Positions 32,676 through 41,189 of a stretch of 64,000 nt of DNA are shown here, piece by piece. The notes under the pieces are model-generated. The model was not told the DNA's origin. It made no database searches and saw only the letters and a program-made list of their open reading frames with translations. The stretch's first letter is position 1. Every line of letters starts with the position of its first letter. This stretch comes from GCA-2683135 sp964507445 (GTDB lineage Bacteria; Planctomycetota; GCA-002687715): positions 1-64,000 of the forward strand of contig CAZDQF010000009.1 in assembly GCA_964507445.1 (NCBI GenBank), written 5' to 3'. A program made the translations under genes and the position numbers.

Positions 32676-34460
32676 ATGGACTTTCCGGTTTTGTCGCCGC
32701 GAAATCCGGTCTCCGGAGGGATCAAGGAGGTGATGACACTCAAGAACCTCCTGTTGCTTGGCCTGTTCGTGCTCGTGTGGCCCGCTTCGGCGCCCGGCCA
32801 GAACGTCCTGCTGATCGTCGCCGACGATATGGGGGTCGATCAGGTCGGCGCCTACGGCGAGGGGGCGGCGCCGCCTCCCACACCCAATCTGGACGCCGTG
32901 GCGGCCTCCGGTGTCCTCTTCCGCAACGCCTGGGCCTACGCCACCTGCTCGCCCACGCGGGCTTGTCTGCAGACCGGCAGGTACGCATTCCGGGCCGGAA
33001 TCGGATTTCCCATCGGTCTCAGCGGGACACCGGATCTCGAGAGCTACGAGGTGACCATCCCCGAGATGCTCGACCTCGGGGGGACCGGCTACGCGCACGC
33101 GTGCATCGGGAAGTGGCACCTGGGCAACGGCACGGGCAACGGGGCGCCCAACATCGTCGGCGGCTACGACCACTTCGCGGGGTTGATCTCGGGTCAGACC
33201 AACAACTACTACAACTGGCCCCGCACGGTGAACGGCTCCACCGCCATCTCCTCCACCTACGCCACCACCCAGATGGTGGACGACACCATCTCGTGGATCT
33301 CGAGCACCACCGGACCGTGGTTCTGCGTGCTCAACTTCAACGCGCCCCACAGTCCCTGGCACGCGCCGCCGGGCAACCTCCACACCCAGAACCTCACGGG
33401 GCTGAACCCGAACACCAACCCCCGCCCCTTCTACAAGGCCGCCGTGGAGGCCATGGACTCGGAGATCGGACGCTTGCTGGCGACGCTCGGCCCGATCCTC
33501 GCCAACACCGACGTCCTCTTCATGGGTGACAACGGGACGCCCCAGCAAGGGTCACAGCCACCCTTCGCCCCGAACCGGGCCAAGGGCACGCCCTACGAGG
33601 GCGGCGTCAACGTCCCGCTCCTCGTCATGGGTCCGAGCGTCGTCCAGGGCGGGCGGGAGGAGACGGCCCTGGTCTCCGTGGCCGACCTCGTGCCCACGTT
33701 CCTCGACATGACGGGAGGCCGGAGCGCCAACCACATCCACCTCGACGGCACCAGCCTGCTGCCCTACCTGCTGAACCCGGGGCAGGCGCCCCTGCGGACC
33801 CACGTCTTCAGCGAGCAGTTCAACGGCACCAACCCGGAGGCGCCCGGGTCGTTCGCCGTGGCCCGGGACGCCCAGTACAAGCTGATCGTCCGCTACACCC
33901 CCGCGGGCACCAACGAGGAGCTCTACGACCTCCTCGCCGACCCCTTCGAAACGAATCCTCTCGCAGGCGGCTTGTCCGGCGCTCAGCAGGCGGCGCGCCA
34001 GGCCCTTCGCGACGTCATCTCTGATCTGCGGCATCCCGCCGGCACCGTGACCGCCTACGGGTCCTCCGCCACCGGATCCAATGGCTCGCCGACGATCCAG
34101 GTCATTGGCAGTCCCACGGTGGGCTCCACGTACACCTGTCGCGTCGAGTCCGCCCCGGCGGGCGCCACTGCGCATCTCCTCCTCGGCGCCTCCGACTCGG
34201 AATGGGACGGGCTCCCCCTGCCGTTCGACCTCTCCACCGTCGGCGGCACACCGGGCAGCTTCCTCTGGGCCTCCGCCGACACCTACCTCACGGGCACCAC
34301 CGACGCCCTTGGCACCCTCGACCTCCCGGTCGTCATCCCCGCACACCCCCTCGCCATGACCGCCCACGTCTTCCACTCCTGGGTCATCGTCGACCCCTCA
34401 GCCTCCGCCCCTTTCCCCTTCACCACCTCCGACGCCCGCGCCATCATCATCGGAGAATGA
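32676..34460 (+). CDS. Secreted sulfatase with a C-terminal beta module
   Basis: The start at 32676 (GGAGGG seven bases upstream) gives about 594 residues; ATG 32733 is an alternative that still keeps the signal peptide (LLLLGLFVLVWPASA). The S1 sulfatase motifs follow: IVADDMGVDQVGAYG metal ligands, TCSPTRACLQTGRY with C91 as the residue to become formylglycine, GKWHLG, NAPHSPWH, and FMGDNGTP. After about residue 465 comes a 130-residue C-terminal module shared with other secreted proteins here (DPSAS near the end, then SDARAIII). It should cleave sulfate esters outside the cytoplasm; the substrate is unknown. Maturation needs a formylglycine-generating enzyme, not seen in this window. Confidence 0.93.
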   Translation: MDFPVLSPRNPVSGGIKEVMTLKNLLLLGLFVLVWPASAPGQNVLLIVADDMGVDQVGAYGEGAAPPPTPNLDAVAASGVLFRNAWAYATCSPTRACLQTGRYAFRAGIGFPIGLSGTPDLESYEVTIPEMLDLGGTGYAHACIGKWHLGNGTGNGAPNIVGGYDHFAGLISGQTNNYYNWPRTVNGSTAISSTYATTQMVDDTISWISSTTGPWFCVLNFNAPHSPWHAPPGNLHTQNLTGLNPNTNPRPFYKAAVEAMDSEIGRLLATLGPILANTDVLFMGDNGTPQQGSQPPFAPNRAKGTPYEGGVNVPLLVMGPSVVQGGREETALVSVADLVPTFLDMTGGRSANHIHLDGTSLLPYLLNPGQAPLRTHVFSEQFNGTNPEAPGSFAVARDAQYKLIVRYTPAGTNEELYDLLADPFETNPLAGGLSGAQQAARQALRDVISDLRHPAGTVTAYGSSATGSNGSPTIQVIGSPTVGSTYTCRVESAPAGATAHLLLGASDSEWDGLPLPFDLSTVGGTPGSFLWASADTYLTGTTDALGTLDLPVVIPAHPLAMTAHVFHSWVIVDPSASAPFPFTTSDARAIIIGE

Positions 34461-34818
34461 CCGGAGCGACGAACTCCACACCGCTGCTCGATTCGCTCTG
34501 AACCGGTCCGTCCGCCGTCAAGCGGAATCAAGAACCGGGCGTCGCGGAGCGGCGGCGCGAACGGTTCTCCGTGGCCAGCCTCGAGGACTCCGTGTCCGGT
34601 GCCCCGTGGCGGCGGGTCGCCTCATCGCCGAGGTTCCCGGTATTGTTGGCAACGTGCATACCTGGGTCCGGGTGGTGCTGGACCCAGGCCGGGCGAGCAC
34701 CGTCGTGGTGACCGCGTATCCTCTGACGTCGTGTGCCCAGGCGGCGAAGGCGTCCTTCGACAACCGGGAAGCCGTCGCCTCGGGGCATTGACCCGAGCGC
34801 GAGACAGGAGATCAAGTC
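34461..34818. other. Intergenic region holding an ORF fragment, 34606-34791
   Basis: No convincing gene lies here. A 61-codon frame from GTG 34606 to TGA 34791 encodes VHTWVRVVLDPGRASTVVV followed by TAYPL, a strand pattern that reminds me of the C-terminal ends of BECR-fold RNase toxin domains (EndoU-like). No SD, signal or immunity gene is seen, so it may be a fragment or chance. The last 30 bp include AGGAG for the next gene. Confidence 0.35.
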
Positions 34819-35946
34819 ATGAGGTTCTTGGCCACCGCGGACTGGCAGCTGGGCATGACCCGTCATTTTCTCGACGACGACGCCCAGCCCCGGTTCAACG
34901 AGGCGCGTTTTGACGCGCTCACCCGCATCGGCGAGATCGCGCGCCAGGAGGGCTGCGAGTTCGTCGCCGTCGGCGGCGACGTGTTCGAATCCAACCAGGT
35001 GGACCGGCGCACCATCGAGCGGGCCCTGGCGCGGCTGCGGGATATCGAGGTGCCGGTCTACCTGTTGCCCGGCAACCACGATCCGTTGGACGGAGGCTCC
35101 GTGTTCAGGCGGCCGGAGTTCACCGAGGGACTGCCCGCGAACGTCCACGTCATCGAGACCCACGATCCCATCACCGTGGCCGATGGCGTGGAGCTGGTGG
35201 GGGCGCCGTGGTTCTCCAAGCGCCCCGGAGAAGAACCCACCGCCGCGGCGTTGGCGGGACTCGATCCGGCGCCTCCCGGTGTCACCCGCGTTCTCGTCGG
35301 CCACGGCGGGCTGGATAGCTTCATGGACCTGGAGGACGGACGGATGGCGATCCGCGCCGCCGGGCTCGAGGACGCCCTGCAGCGCGGCGTCGTCCACTTT
35401 GCCGTGCTGGGGGATCGGCACTCCACGACCGACGCGGATATCGGTGGCCGCGTCTGGTATCCCGGCGCCCCCGAGCCCACCCGTTACACCGAGAAGAAGC
35501 CCGGATATGTCCTGGTGGTGGACGCCGCCGCCGCCCGTGCCCAGGTGACCGAGCACCAGGTGGGCACCTGGAGGTTCGTGGAGAAACGCCTCGAGCTGTC
35601 GTCGGCGGACGACGTGGCGGCCTTGGAGGAGTGGTTCGAGGAGCTACGCAACGAGGATCGCACCATCGTCAAGCTACGCTTGTTCGGACAGCTGGATCTC
35701 GGGGAATTGAATCGGGTGAATCGCCTGGTGGAGACCAAGCTGGCCCGCTTCGCCGCCATCGAGGAGCGGTTCGGTGAACTCCATCTGGCGATCTCCGCGG
35801 AGGCCGTGGAAGGGCTCGGACTCGAGGGGCTGGCGCGCAAGACCGCGGACGAGCTGGTGGCGTTGGTCCAGGCCGAAGGAGAGCAGGCAGGCACGGCCGC
35901 GGACGCTCTGGCGCTGCTCGGCCGCCTCGCGGGAGCAAAGGCATGA
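34819..35946 (+). CDS. SbcD-like metallophosphoesterase, second pair
   Basis: A 375-residue calcineurin-like phosphoesterase with AGGAG upstream. Motifs: ATADWQLG (Asp8; a Gln where SbcD usually has His), VGGDVFESN, LLPGNHDPLDG, LVGHGGLD and LGDRHSTT (where GHxH is more usual). The altered first and last motifs fit the actinobacterial-type SbcD relatives that pair with hook-less ATPases, rather than classical SbcD. The C-terminal part (about 240-375) is helical and would contact the ATPase. Stop and next start overlap (ATGA). It differs clearly from the phosphoesterase at 7195-8523, so these are not recent duplicates. Confidence 0.88.
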   Translation: MRFLATADWQLGMTRHFLDDDAQPRFNEARFDALTRIGEIARQEGCEFVAVGGDVFESNQVDRRTIERALARLRDIEVPVYLLPGNHDPLDGGSVFRRPEFTEGLPANVHVIETHDPITVADGVELVGAPWFSKRPGEEPTAAALAGLDPAPPGVTRVLVGHGGLDSFMDLEDGRMAIRAAGLEDALQRGVVHFAVLGDRHSTTDADIGGRVWYPGAPEPTRYTEKKPGYVLVVDAAAARAQVTEHQVGTWRFVEKRLELSSADDVAALEEWFEELRNEDRTIVKLRLFGQLDLGELNRVNRLVETKLARFAAIEERFGELHLAISAEAVEGLGLEGLARKTADELVALVQAEGEQAGTAADALALLGRLAGAKA

Positions 35947-38609
35947 GATTCAACCGGCTCAAGGTCAGCAACTGGCGGGGTATTCGGGACTGCGAGATCA
36001 CCTTCGCCGACCAGGGCATCACCGCTCTGGTCGGTGACAACGAGGTGGGCAAGTCGAGCCTGATCGAGGCCGTCACCCACCTCATGGACTTCAAGGCGAC
36101 CAGCAGGTCGGAGAAGGTCAAGTCGGTGCAGCCCGTGGGCAAGGACGTCGGTCCGGAGGTCGAGCTGGAGCTCTCTTTCGGGGAACACCGGATGGTGTAC
36201 ACCAAGCGCTACGTCAAGAGCCCCCTCACGGAGTTGAAGATCACCGGCCCACAGCCGGAGCAGCTGTCCGGCGACGAGGCCCACGATCGCGCCGAGATGG
36301 TGATGGCGGAGCACTGTGACCTCGAGTTGTGGAAGGCGCTGAGGGTCCAGCAGGGCAACAGCGAGCACCAGCCCGGGCTCGGCGGCGTGGCGTCCCTGTC
36401 TCGCGCGCTGGAAGGGCGCGCCGGGGGAAGCGCCGACGACGGCGGCGGCTTCGGGGAGCGGCTGGAGGAGGCGTTCCTCGCGTACTGGACCAAGGGCGGC
36501 AAGCAAAGCAAGAAGGTGGGGGTCGTCCAGCAGGAGTTCGCAGCCGCCAAGGCCGAGCAGGAAGAGCTGGAGCAACGCAGCCGCGAGCTGGAGGAGTCCG
36601 TCCAGAAGCTGGACGATCTCACGGTGCTCCACGCCCAGGAGAAGCAGGCCTTGCCCGGACTCCAGGAAGACGCCGATCGCAAGGCGAAGGCGGTGAGTGA
36701 ACTGGAGGGACTGGAGAAGACCCTGGAGGCCGCGGAAGGCAGGGTCAAGCTCGCCGCCGCCGCCGTCGCGGACCTGGAGCGCCAATCGACGGAACGCAGC
36801 GAGCTGCGTCTTCGCATCGAGGGAATCCAGCAGGAGGCTACCGAGGCGGAGCAGGCTCTGTTGAAACAGACCCAGGACCTGGAAGAGCTGGCCCGGCGGC
36901 GGACCGCGGCGAAGGACGCCTTGGGTGAGGCGAAGGAGAGAGCGTCGGGCTGCCGCCGTGCCAGGAGTCAGGCGATCGACGACGTACGAGGACTGGAGCG
37001 AGAGCAGCGCGTCCCCGACATCGAGCGGCGCCGCCAAGGCGTGCAGCGCGATCTCGACGCCTGGAAGGACGTGCACGACAAGCTCGAACGCATAGACGTT
37101 CCGGACGCGGCGTTCGACTCGCTCGAATCGGCCCTGACGGCGCTGCAGCAGGCCGAGGCGCGCAAGCAGGCCGAAGGCGGCCGCGTCGTCGTCAAGGCGT
37201 CCGCCGACGTACGGTTGAAGATCGACGGCCGGGACATCGAGGTCGCCGCCGGTTCCGAGGAGCAGGCGAGGTTCGCTTCGGCGTGCGACGTCATCGTGCC
37301 CGGGGTGGTGGACGTGACCATCGCGTCCGGGGCCGAGGGCGAGAACCTCCAGGTCGCGCTGGACGCCGCCGAGGCGGCGTTGAACGGAGCCTGCGCCGAC
37401 GCCGGCGTGAAGGACGTGGAGGAGGCGCGGCAACGCCGCGCAGAGGCCCAGGCCCTACGCAGCGAGTCCCGCGCCGCCCGCGACCGCCTGGTCAACGAGA
37501 CCGAGAGCGACCAGGACATCGACGACGCGGAACTCCTCGCCGCTGCCCGCGCCCTGGTGGCGAAACTGGTGTCGTCGGAGGAGGAGTTGCGACGGGACAT
37601 CGCCCGTTGGCGCGAGGAGCGGCCGGACGGCGACGAGTTGCCGGACGACCTGGCGACGGCGCAGGCGGCGGAGAAACAGGCTCAGGCGGCGGAGCACGAG
37701 GCGGGACTCGCGGTCCAGCGGTCCGAGGCGGCGCTCAAGGACCTGGACGCCGCTCACGAGAAGAGCGCCGAGGGCGTGGCGGCGGGGAACGCGACCAAGG
37801 AGCAGCGTCACAAACAACTGAGCCAGAGCGAGAGCGACCTCGCCGCGTTGCTCAAGAGCACGTCCGACGACGATCTCTCCGCCCAATCCAAGGACGCGCG
37901 GAGCAAGCTGGACAAGGAGACGACGGACGCGGGGCAAGCAGAGAGCAGGCTCCAACAGGCGCAGCCGGAGCTGGTGCGCCTCGAGGACAAGACCGCGCGC
38001 AAGCTCGTGGACGACGGCCGCGCGCGCAGCGAGGAGCTCGGCCAGAAGGTCGCCGACCTCCAGGGGACGGTGCGTACCCTCGGCGGAGAGGGGCTGCACG
38101 ACAAGATCAACGTCGCCGGCACCAAGACCGACCGTGCGCGCCGCAAGGCGTCCTCCACCGAGCGCCGCGCCGCCGCGTCGAAGCTCCTGTACGACACCTT
38201 CAAGCGGCTCCGCGACGAAGCCCGCGCCCGCTACCGGGCCCCCCTCGAAGAGCGCATCACCAAGCTCGCCCGCATCGTCTACGGCCCCGACTACCAGGTC
38301 CAGCTCAACGACGACCTCGACATCGCGTCCCGCACCCGGGACCACCAGACCGTCGCCTTCAAGTACCTCAGCACCGGCACCCAGGAGCAGCTCTCCCTGC
38401 TGGCCCGCCTCGCCTGTGCGCAGCTCGTGTCTGAAGACGGCGGTGTTCCCTTGATCCTCGACGATGTCCTCGGCTTCTCCGACCCCGGCCGCCTCTCCCG
38501 CATGACCGCGCTCCTGAGCGATCACGGCGATTGTGGCCAGACCATCCTCCTGACGGCGGACCCCGCCCGCTACCGCAAGGTCGGCGGCGCACGCATCATT
38601 GACATGTAA
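35943..38609 (+). CDS. SbcC/Rad50-like ATPase with beta-domain hinge instead of zinc hook
   Basis: An 888-residue ATPase: Walker A at residues 32-40 (GDNEVGKSS), the coiled-coil arm, a hinge, the returning arm, then signature LSTGTQEQLSLLARL near 809 and Walker B PLILDDVLGFSD near 835. At about residues 415-470 the hinge is a small beta-rich segment (KASADVRLKIDGRDIEVAAG ... VVDVTIASG) with no CxxC pair, so it should not dimerise through zinc as Rad50/SbcC does. I recall comparable hinges in actinobacterial SbcC-like proteins. Coupled to the phosphoesterase; likely a DNA-end processing complex. Confidence 0.9.
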   Translation: MRFNRLKVSNWRGIRDCEITFADQGITALVGDNEVGKSSLIEAVTHLMDFKATSRSEKVKSVQPVGKDVGPEVELELSFGEHRMVYTKRYVKSPLTELKITGPQPEQLSGDEAHDRAEMVMAEHCDLELWKALRVQQGNSEHQPGLGGVASLSRALEGRAGGSADDGGGFGERLEEAFLAYWTKGGKQSKKVGVVQQEFAAAKAEQEELEQRSRELEESVQKLDDLTVLHAQEKQALPGLQEDADRKAKAVSELEGLEKTLEAAEGRVKLAAAAVADLERQSTERSELRLRIEGIQQEATEAEQALLKQTQDLEELARRRTAAKDALGEAKERASGCRRARSQAIDDVRGLEREQRVPDIERRRQGVQRDLDAWKDVHDKLERIDVPDAAFDSLESALTALQQAEARKQAEGGRVVVKASADVRLKIDGRDIEVAAGSEEQARFASACDVIVPGVVDVTIASGAEGENLQVALDAAEAALNGACADAGVKDVEEARQRRAEAQALRSESRAARDRLVNETESDQDIDDAELLAAARALVAKLVSSEEELRRDIARWREERPDGDELPDDLATAQAAEKQAQAAEHEAGLAVQRSEAALKDLDAAHEKSAEGVAAGNATKEQRHKQLSQSESDLAALLKSTSDDDLSAQSKDARSKLDKETTDAGQAESRLQQAQPELVRLEDKTARKLVDDGRARSEELGQKVADLQGTVRTLGGEGLHDKINVAGTKTDRARRKASSTERRAAASKLLYDTFKRLRDEARARYRAPLEERITKLARIVYGPDYQVQLNDDLDIASRTRDHQTVAFKYLSTGTQEQLSLLARLACAQLVSEDGGVPLILDDVLGFSDPGRLSRMTALLSDHGDCGQTILLTADPARYRKVGGARIIDM

Positions 38610-38720
38610 CCGATCCCCGCGACCTACCCACCCAAACGGTGCACCATCTTCGGCGTAGTATGTAGAGTTGCTTAGTTAGGGCCGTTTGCCGAATTCGTTC
38701 GGCCGGACAGAGGAGTGAAC

Positions 38721-39512
38721 ATGTCGCTGTCGAGAGTTTTTGCGGTGTTGCTGTTGGTGACCGTGGGGGCGGTGGCGCAGCCGGCGTTGCTGAGTTGCCA
38801 GATCGCGCCGAACCCGGCGACGCCGGGGGCGGTGTTGACCTACACGGTGGAGGCCACGGTGGCCGGCGGCCTGCAGACCGGCGGCGGGATCACCGGGATA
38901 CGGCAGGGCAGCCCCAACGGTCCGCTGGTGTGGCAGTCGTCCAGCCCCCCGGGGCTCCTCATTCCGGTCGGACCCGGCGCTCCGTGGACCGGTGTGTTCC
39001 AGACGCTCGCGAACAACGGGACCCCTCTGGCGCCCGGTACGTACTACGCGATCATCAACTGGTTTGGGCAGGGGACGGCGCTGCCGCAAGGTTGTTTCCC
39101 GTTCCGACTCGACGGGGCGGTGGGCTTTCCGGAGCCGGTGCTTTCCGCGTCCGGCAACCTCACCGGTGGGCAGACCACGACGCTGACCTTGAGCAGCCCG
39201 CCCGATCCCGGGGCGCTCTACATCTGTGCGGCGTCCATGACGACGTGCACGGGGTGGTCGCTGCCCAACGGCGCGCACGTGGCGCTGGACATGAACGACC
39301 CGATCTTCCCCCTGTCCTACCCGACGCCGCTCCCCGGTGTGTTCAACGGCTTCTCCGGTGCCCTCGACGGGTCCGGCCAGACCAGCGCCATCTCGGTGTT
39401 CGTCCCATTCGGCTTCGTCCCCCTGGGTAACCCGGGTGCGGTCCAGGGCGCGGTCATCGACTCGTCGGGCAACATCAAGCTGTCCAACGCCCTCACGTTC
39501 TCGATCCAGTAG
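38721..39512 (+). CDS. Secreted protein of unknown function with the shared C-terminal module
   Basis: The ATG at 38721 has AGGAG six bases upstream. Signal peptide SLSRVFAVLLLVTVGAVAQ; about 263 residues. The mature protein has an N-terminal beta domain (LLSCQIAPNPATPGAVLTYT) and a C-terminal module of about 90 residues ending in LSNALTFSI; that ending and the upstream FNGFSGALDGSGQTSAI correspond to stretches in the tandem pair at 48.4-50.9 kb. Probably exported; no catalytic residues seen. Confidence 0.75.
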   Translation: MSLSRVFAVLLLVTVGAVAQPALLSCQIAPNPATPGAVLTYTVEATVAGGLQTGGGITGIRQGSPNGPLVWQSSSPPGLLIPVGPGAPWTGVFQTLANNGTPLAPGTYYAIINWFGQGTALPQGCFPFRLDGAVGFPEPVLSASGNLTGGQTTTLTLSSPPDPGALYICAASMTTCTGWSLPNGAHVALDMNDPIFPLSYPTPLPGVFNGFSGALDGSGQTSAISVFVPFGFVPLGNPGAVQGAVIDSSGNIKLSNALTFSIQ

Positions 39513-39533
39513 CCGGGACGCCGCGGCGGCGGG

Positions 39534-39867
39534 CTAGGGCGCGTCGCCGAACTCCTCCAGGTTGTCCCGTGGCTGCTGCAGATCCGGGCCGATCGCGAGC
39601 GCCCGCCCCCAGGCGCGCATCGCGCCTTCGTGGTCGCCGAGGTCTTGCAGCAGCACCCCCAGGTTGTTGAGGGCCTGGGGGGAATCGGGTTCGAGGATGA
39701 GGGCCTCTTCGACGGCGCGCCTCGCAGAACCAACGCTCGGCGCTTTCCCGGTCGTTGGCTCGGAGTGCCAGCGCCAGGTCCGGACGGTCCCCTTTCTTCA
39801 GCATCGTCGCCTTGCGGTCGAGGACGTTCCGGTCCGCGATCGCCAACTGGTATTCGGCGAACTTCGA
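39534..39867 (-). pseudogene. Frameshifted, truncated TPR-repeat gene
   Basis: On the minus strand one frame reads KFAEYQLAIADRNVLDRKAT and DRPDLALALRANDRESAERWF, then near 39715-39725 the TPR continues in another frame as RAVEEALILEPDSPQALNNL and GVLLQDLGDHEGAMRAWGRA and stops at 39534. A TGA at 39868-39870 closes the 5' side, and no start is seen. Two TPR units thus survive, split by a frameshift. A sequencing error at the frameshift is possible, but the missing 5' part favours decay. Confidence 0.6.
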
Positions 39868-39877
39868 TCAGGCGCCG

Positions 39878-40111
39878 GTGGTCACGGTGGTGGTGTCGCT
39901 TGCGGCGGCCATCGTGTTCTTCTGGTTGCTGCAGAAGGCAACGAAGATCGCGTTGGTGTTGTTGCTGTTGGTGGCGGCGTTGGTCGTGGGTTCGTATCTG
40001 GTGGAGGGTGAGGAGAAGGCGAAGGAGCGGGTACGGGACGCGACGGACGTGGTGGAGGATCAGCTGCGAGACGCGGGGGTCCTGGAGAAGGAGAAGAGCG
40101 GGAAGGACTGA
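39878..40111 (+). CDS. Small membrane protein with charged tail
   Basis: Translation from GTG 39878 (no strong SD; the frame is open further upstream) gives about 77 residues: two close hydrophobic segments (VVVSLAAAIVFFWLL and ALVLLLLVAALVVGSYLV) followed by an acidic/basic amphipathic tail (EGEEKAKERVRDATDVVEDQ). No family is recognised. Its 5' end overlaps the TPR remnant on the other strand, which suggests that the gene arrived or was rearranged there. Confidence 0.5.
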   Translation: MVTVVVSLAAAIVFFWLLQKATKIALVLLLLVAALVVGSYLVEGEEKAKERVRDATDVVEDQLRDAGVLEKEKSGKD

Positions 40112-40163
40112 CGCCGAGGAGTTGTCCTTCCCGTGGTCTCTCGCGGTCGGTTCCGTGCTCTGA

Positions 40164-40715
40164 TCAGGGACGGTAGATCAGGGTGCCGCCTGGGGCGATG
40201 GTCACGTTGCCGTGCATGTCCTCCGCCTCCACGTGCCAGGTGTAGGTGATGGAGGTGAGGGGAATCCCGCTGCGGGTCGCGGGGGCCTGTCGGCCGGGGA
40301 CCACGTAGCGGGCGACGTAGCGGCCGTTGCTGACGGTGTCGCCGGGGCCGCCCGGCTGTTCGACGCTCTCGGCGCTCAGGTAGTGGAGATGGGTGATGGC
40401 CCCGAGGGCGCCATTGCTGTAGCGGGCGACCGCGGAGCGATGCATGGTGACCCGGCGGGCGCCGCCGTGATCCATGGCGGTGGCGAAGGTCAGGAAGCCC
40501 TTGTTCCGGTCATTGGTTTCGAAAGATCGGCCCCCGGAGAAGACGTAGCCGCCGTTCTGGTAGATGAAGCCCCACGCGTAGGGATCGGTGGAATCCTGGG
40601 CGGGGACGACCACGTCATCGAAATACTCGCACCCGCTGAGCAGGGGGAGCGCGAGGAGGACAGCGAACAAGGCGAGACCGCGGCGACGGTTCAGGGTTGA
40701 AGAAGTGAGTGTCAT
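40164..40715 (-). CDS. Lipoprotein of unknown function
   Basis: A 183-residue protein with an N-terminal basic region and hydrophobic core ending in a lipobox (LPLLSGCEYF, Cys28), so it is probably lipid-anchored. The mature part is beta-rich (SITYTWHVEAEDMHGNVTIA at the end) with YLSAESVEQPGGPGDTVSNG in the middle. No family recognised. Convergent with the small membrane protein gene and divergent from the cationic protein gene at 41190. Confidence 0.75.
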   Translation of the reverse strand: MTLTSSTLNRRRGLALFAVLLALPLLSGCEYFDDVVVPAQDSTDPYAWGFIYQNGGYVFSGGRSFETNDRNKGFLTFATAMDHGGARRVTMHRSAVARYSNGALGAITHLHYLSAESVEQPGGPGDTVSNGRYVARYVVPGRQAPATRSGIPLTSITYTWHVEAEDMHGNVTIAPGGTLIYRP

Positions 40716-41189
40716 GGATCTGCTCCTTGTGGTTCGTGTGATACATGGGCCTTCCCGAACGTCGGCGTTTCGAGCCCGCCGATCCTGCTCGCGAGCACCC
40801 TTGATATGGGTGGACCCGCGCTGAGCTTTGTCTTGGATTGACCATGTGTTTCAAGAAAAACGAGAAGAGATCGTGGTCGGTCGCGTAGCGCTTCCTGTCC
40901 GCTAATTCACTGGCGGGAACGATGATTCGATGACGAGGGGATGAGCGTCCTACACAGAGGGCGCTGGTCTCCGATTGGGCACACGCGACGTGGCTCGTCG
41001 GGAGCTGCGTCGCGTTCTTCGTTTGCGGTTGGAAGCCTCGGTTGAGCGGTCGTTTGGGCGCTCTCCACCATCCTTGGCAGGCGTCTGGCACGGGAACTGC
41101 GAAGGGGGGCTGCGGTCGCGGCGTCACCGCTGCGAGGCGTCGCTTCGACAAGCGGAGCGACGAATCATCGAATCATGGAGGTTCCCGTC
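40716..41189. other. 474-bp divergent intergenic region
   Basis: Between the lipoprotein gene and the first cationic secreted protein gene I see no ORF with coding character. It holds the sigma-54-type site at 41086-41100, and a stretch at 40836-40875 is A+T-richer than its surroundings and may contain the lipoprotein promoter. Confidence 0.5.
41086..41100 (+). promoter_or_regulatory. Sigma-54-type promoter (TGGCACGGGAACTGC)
   Basis: The site has GG at -24 and GC at -12 exactly ten bases apart and matches the TGGCAC-N5-TTGC consensus except for one base (CTGC). It lies 90 bp before the ATG at 41190. The paralogous gene at 42908 has an almost identical site (TGGCACGGGATCTGC) at the same distance, which strongly supports it. 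Confidence 0.7.
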
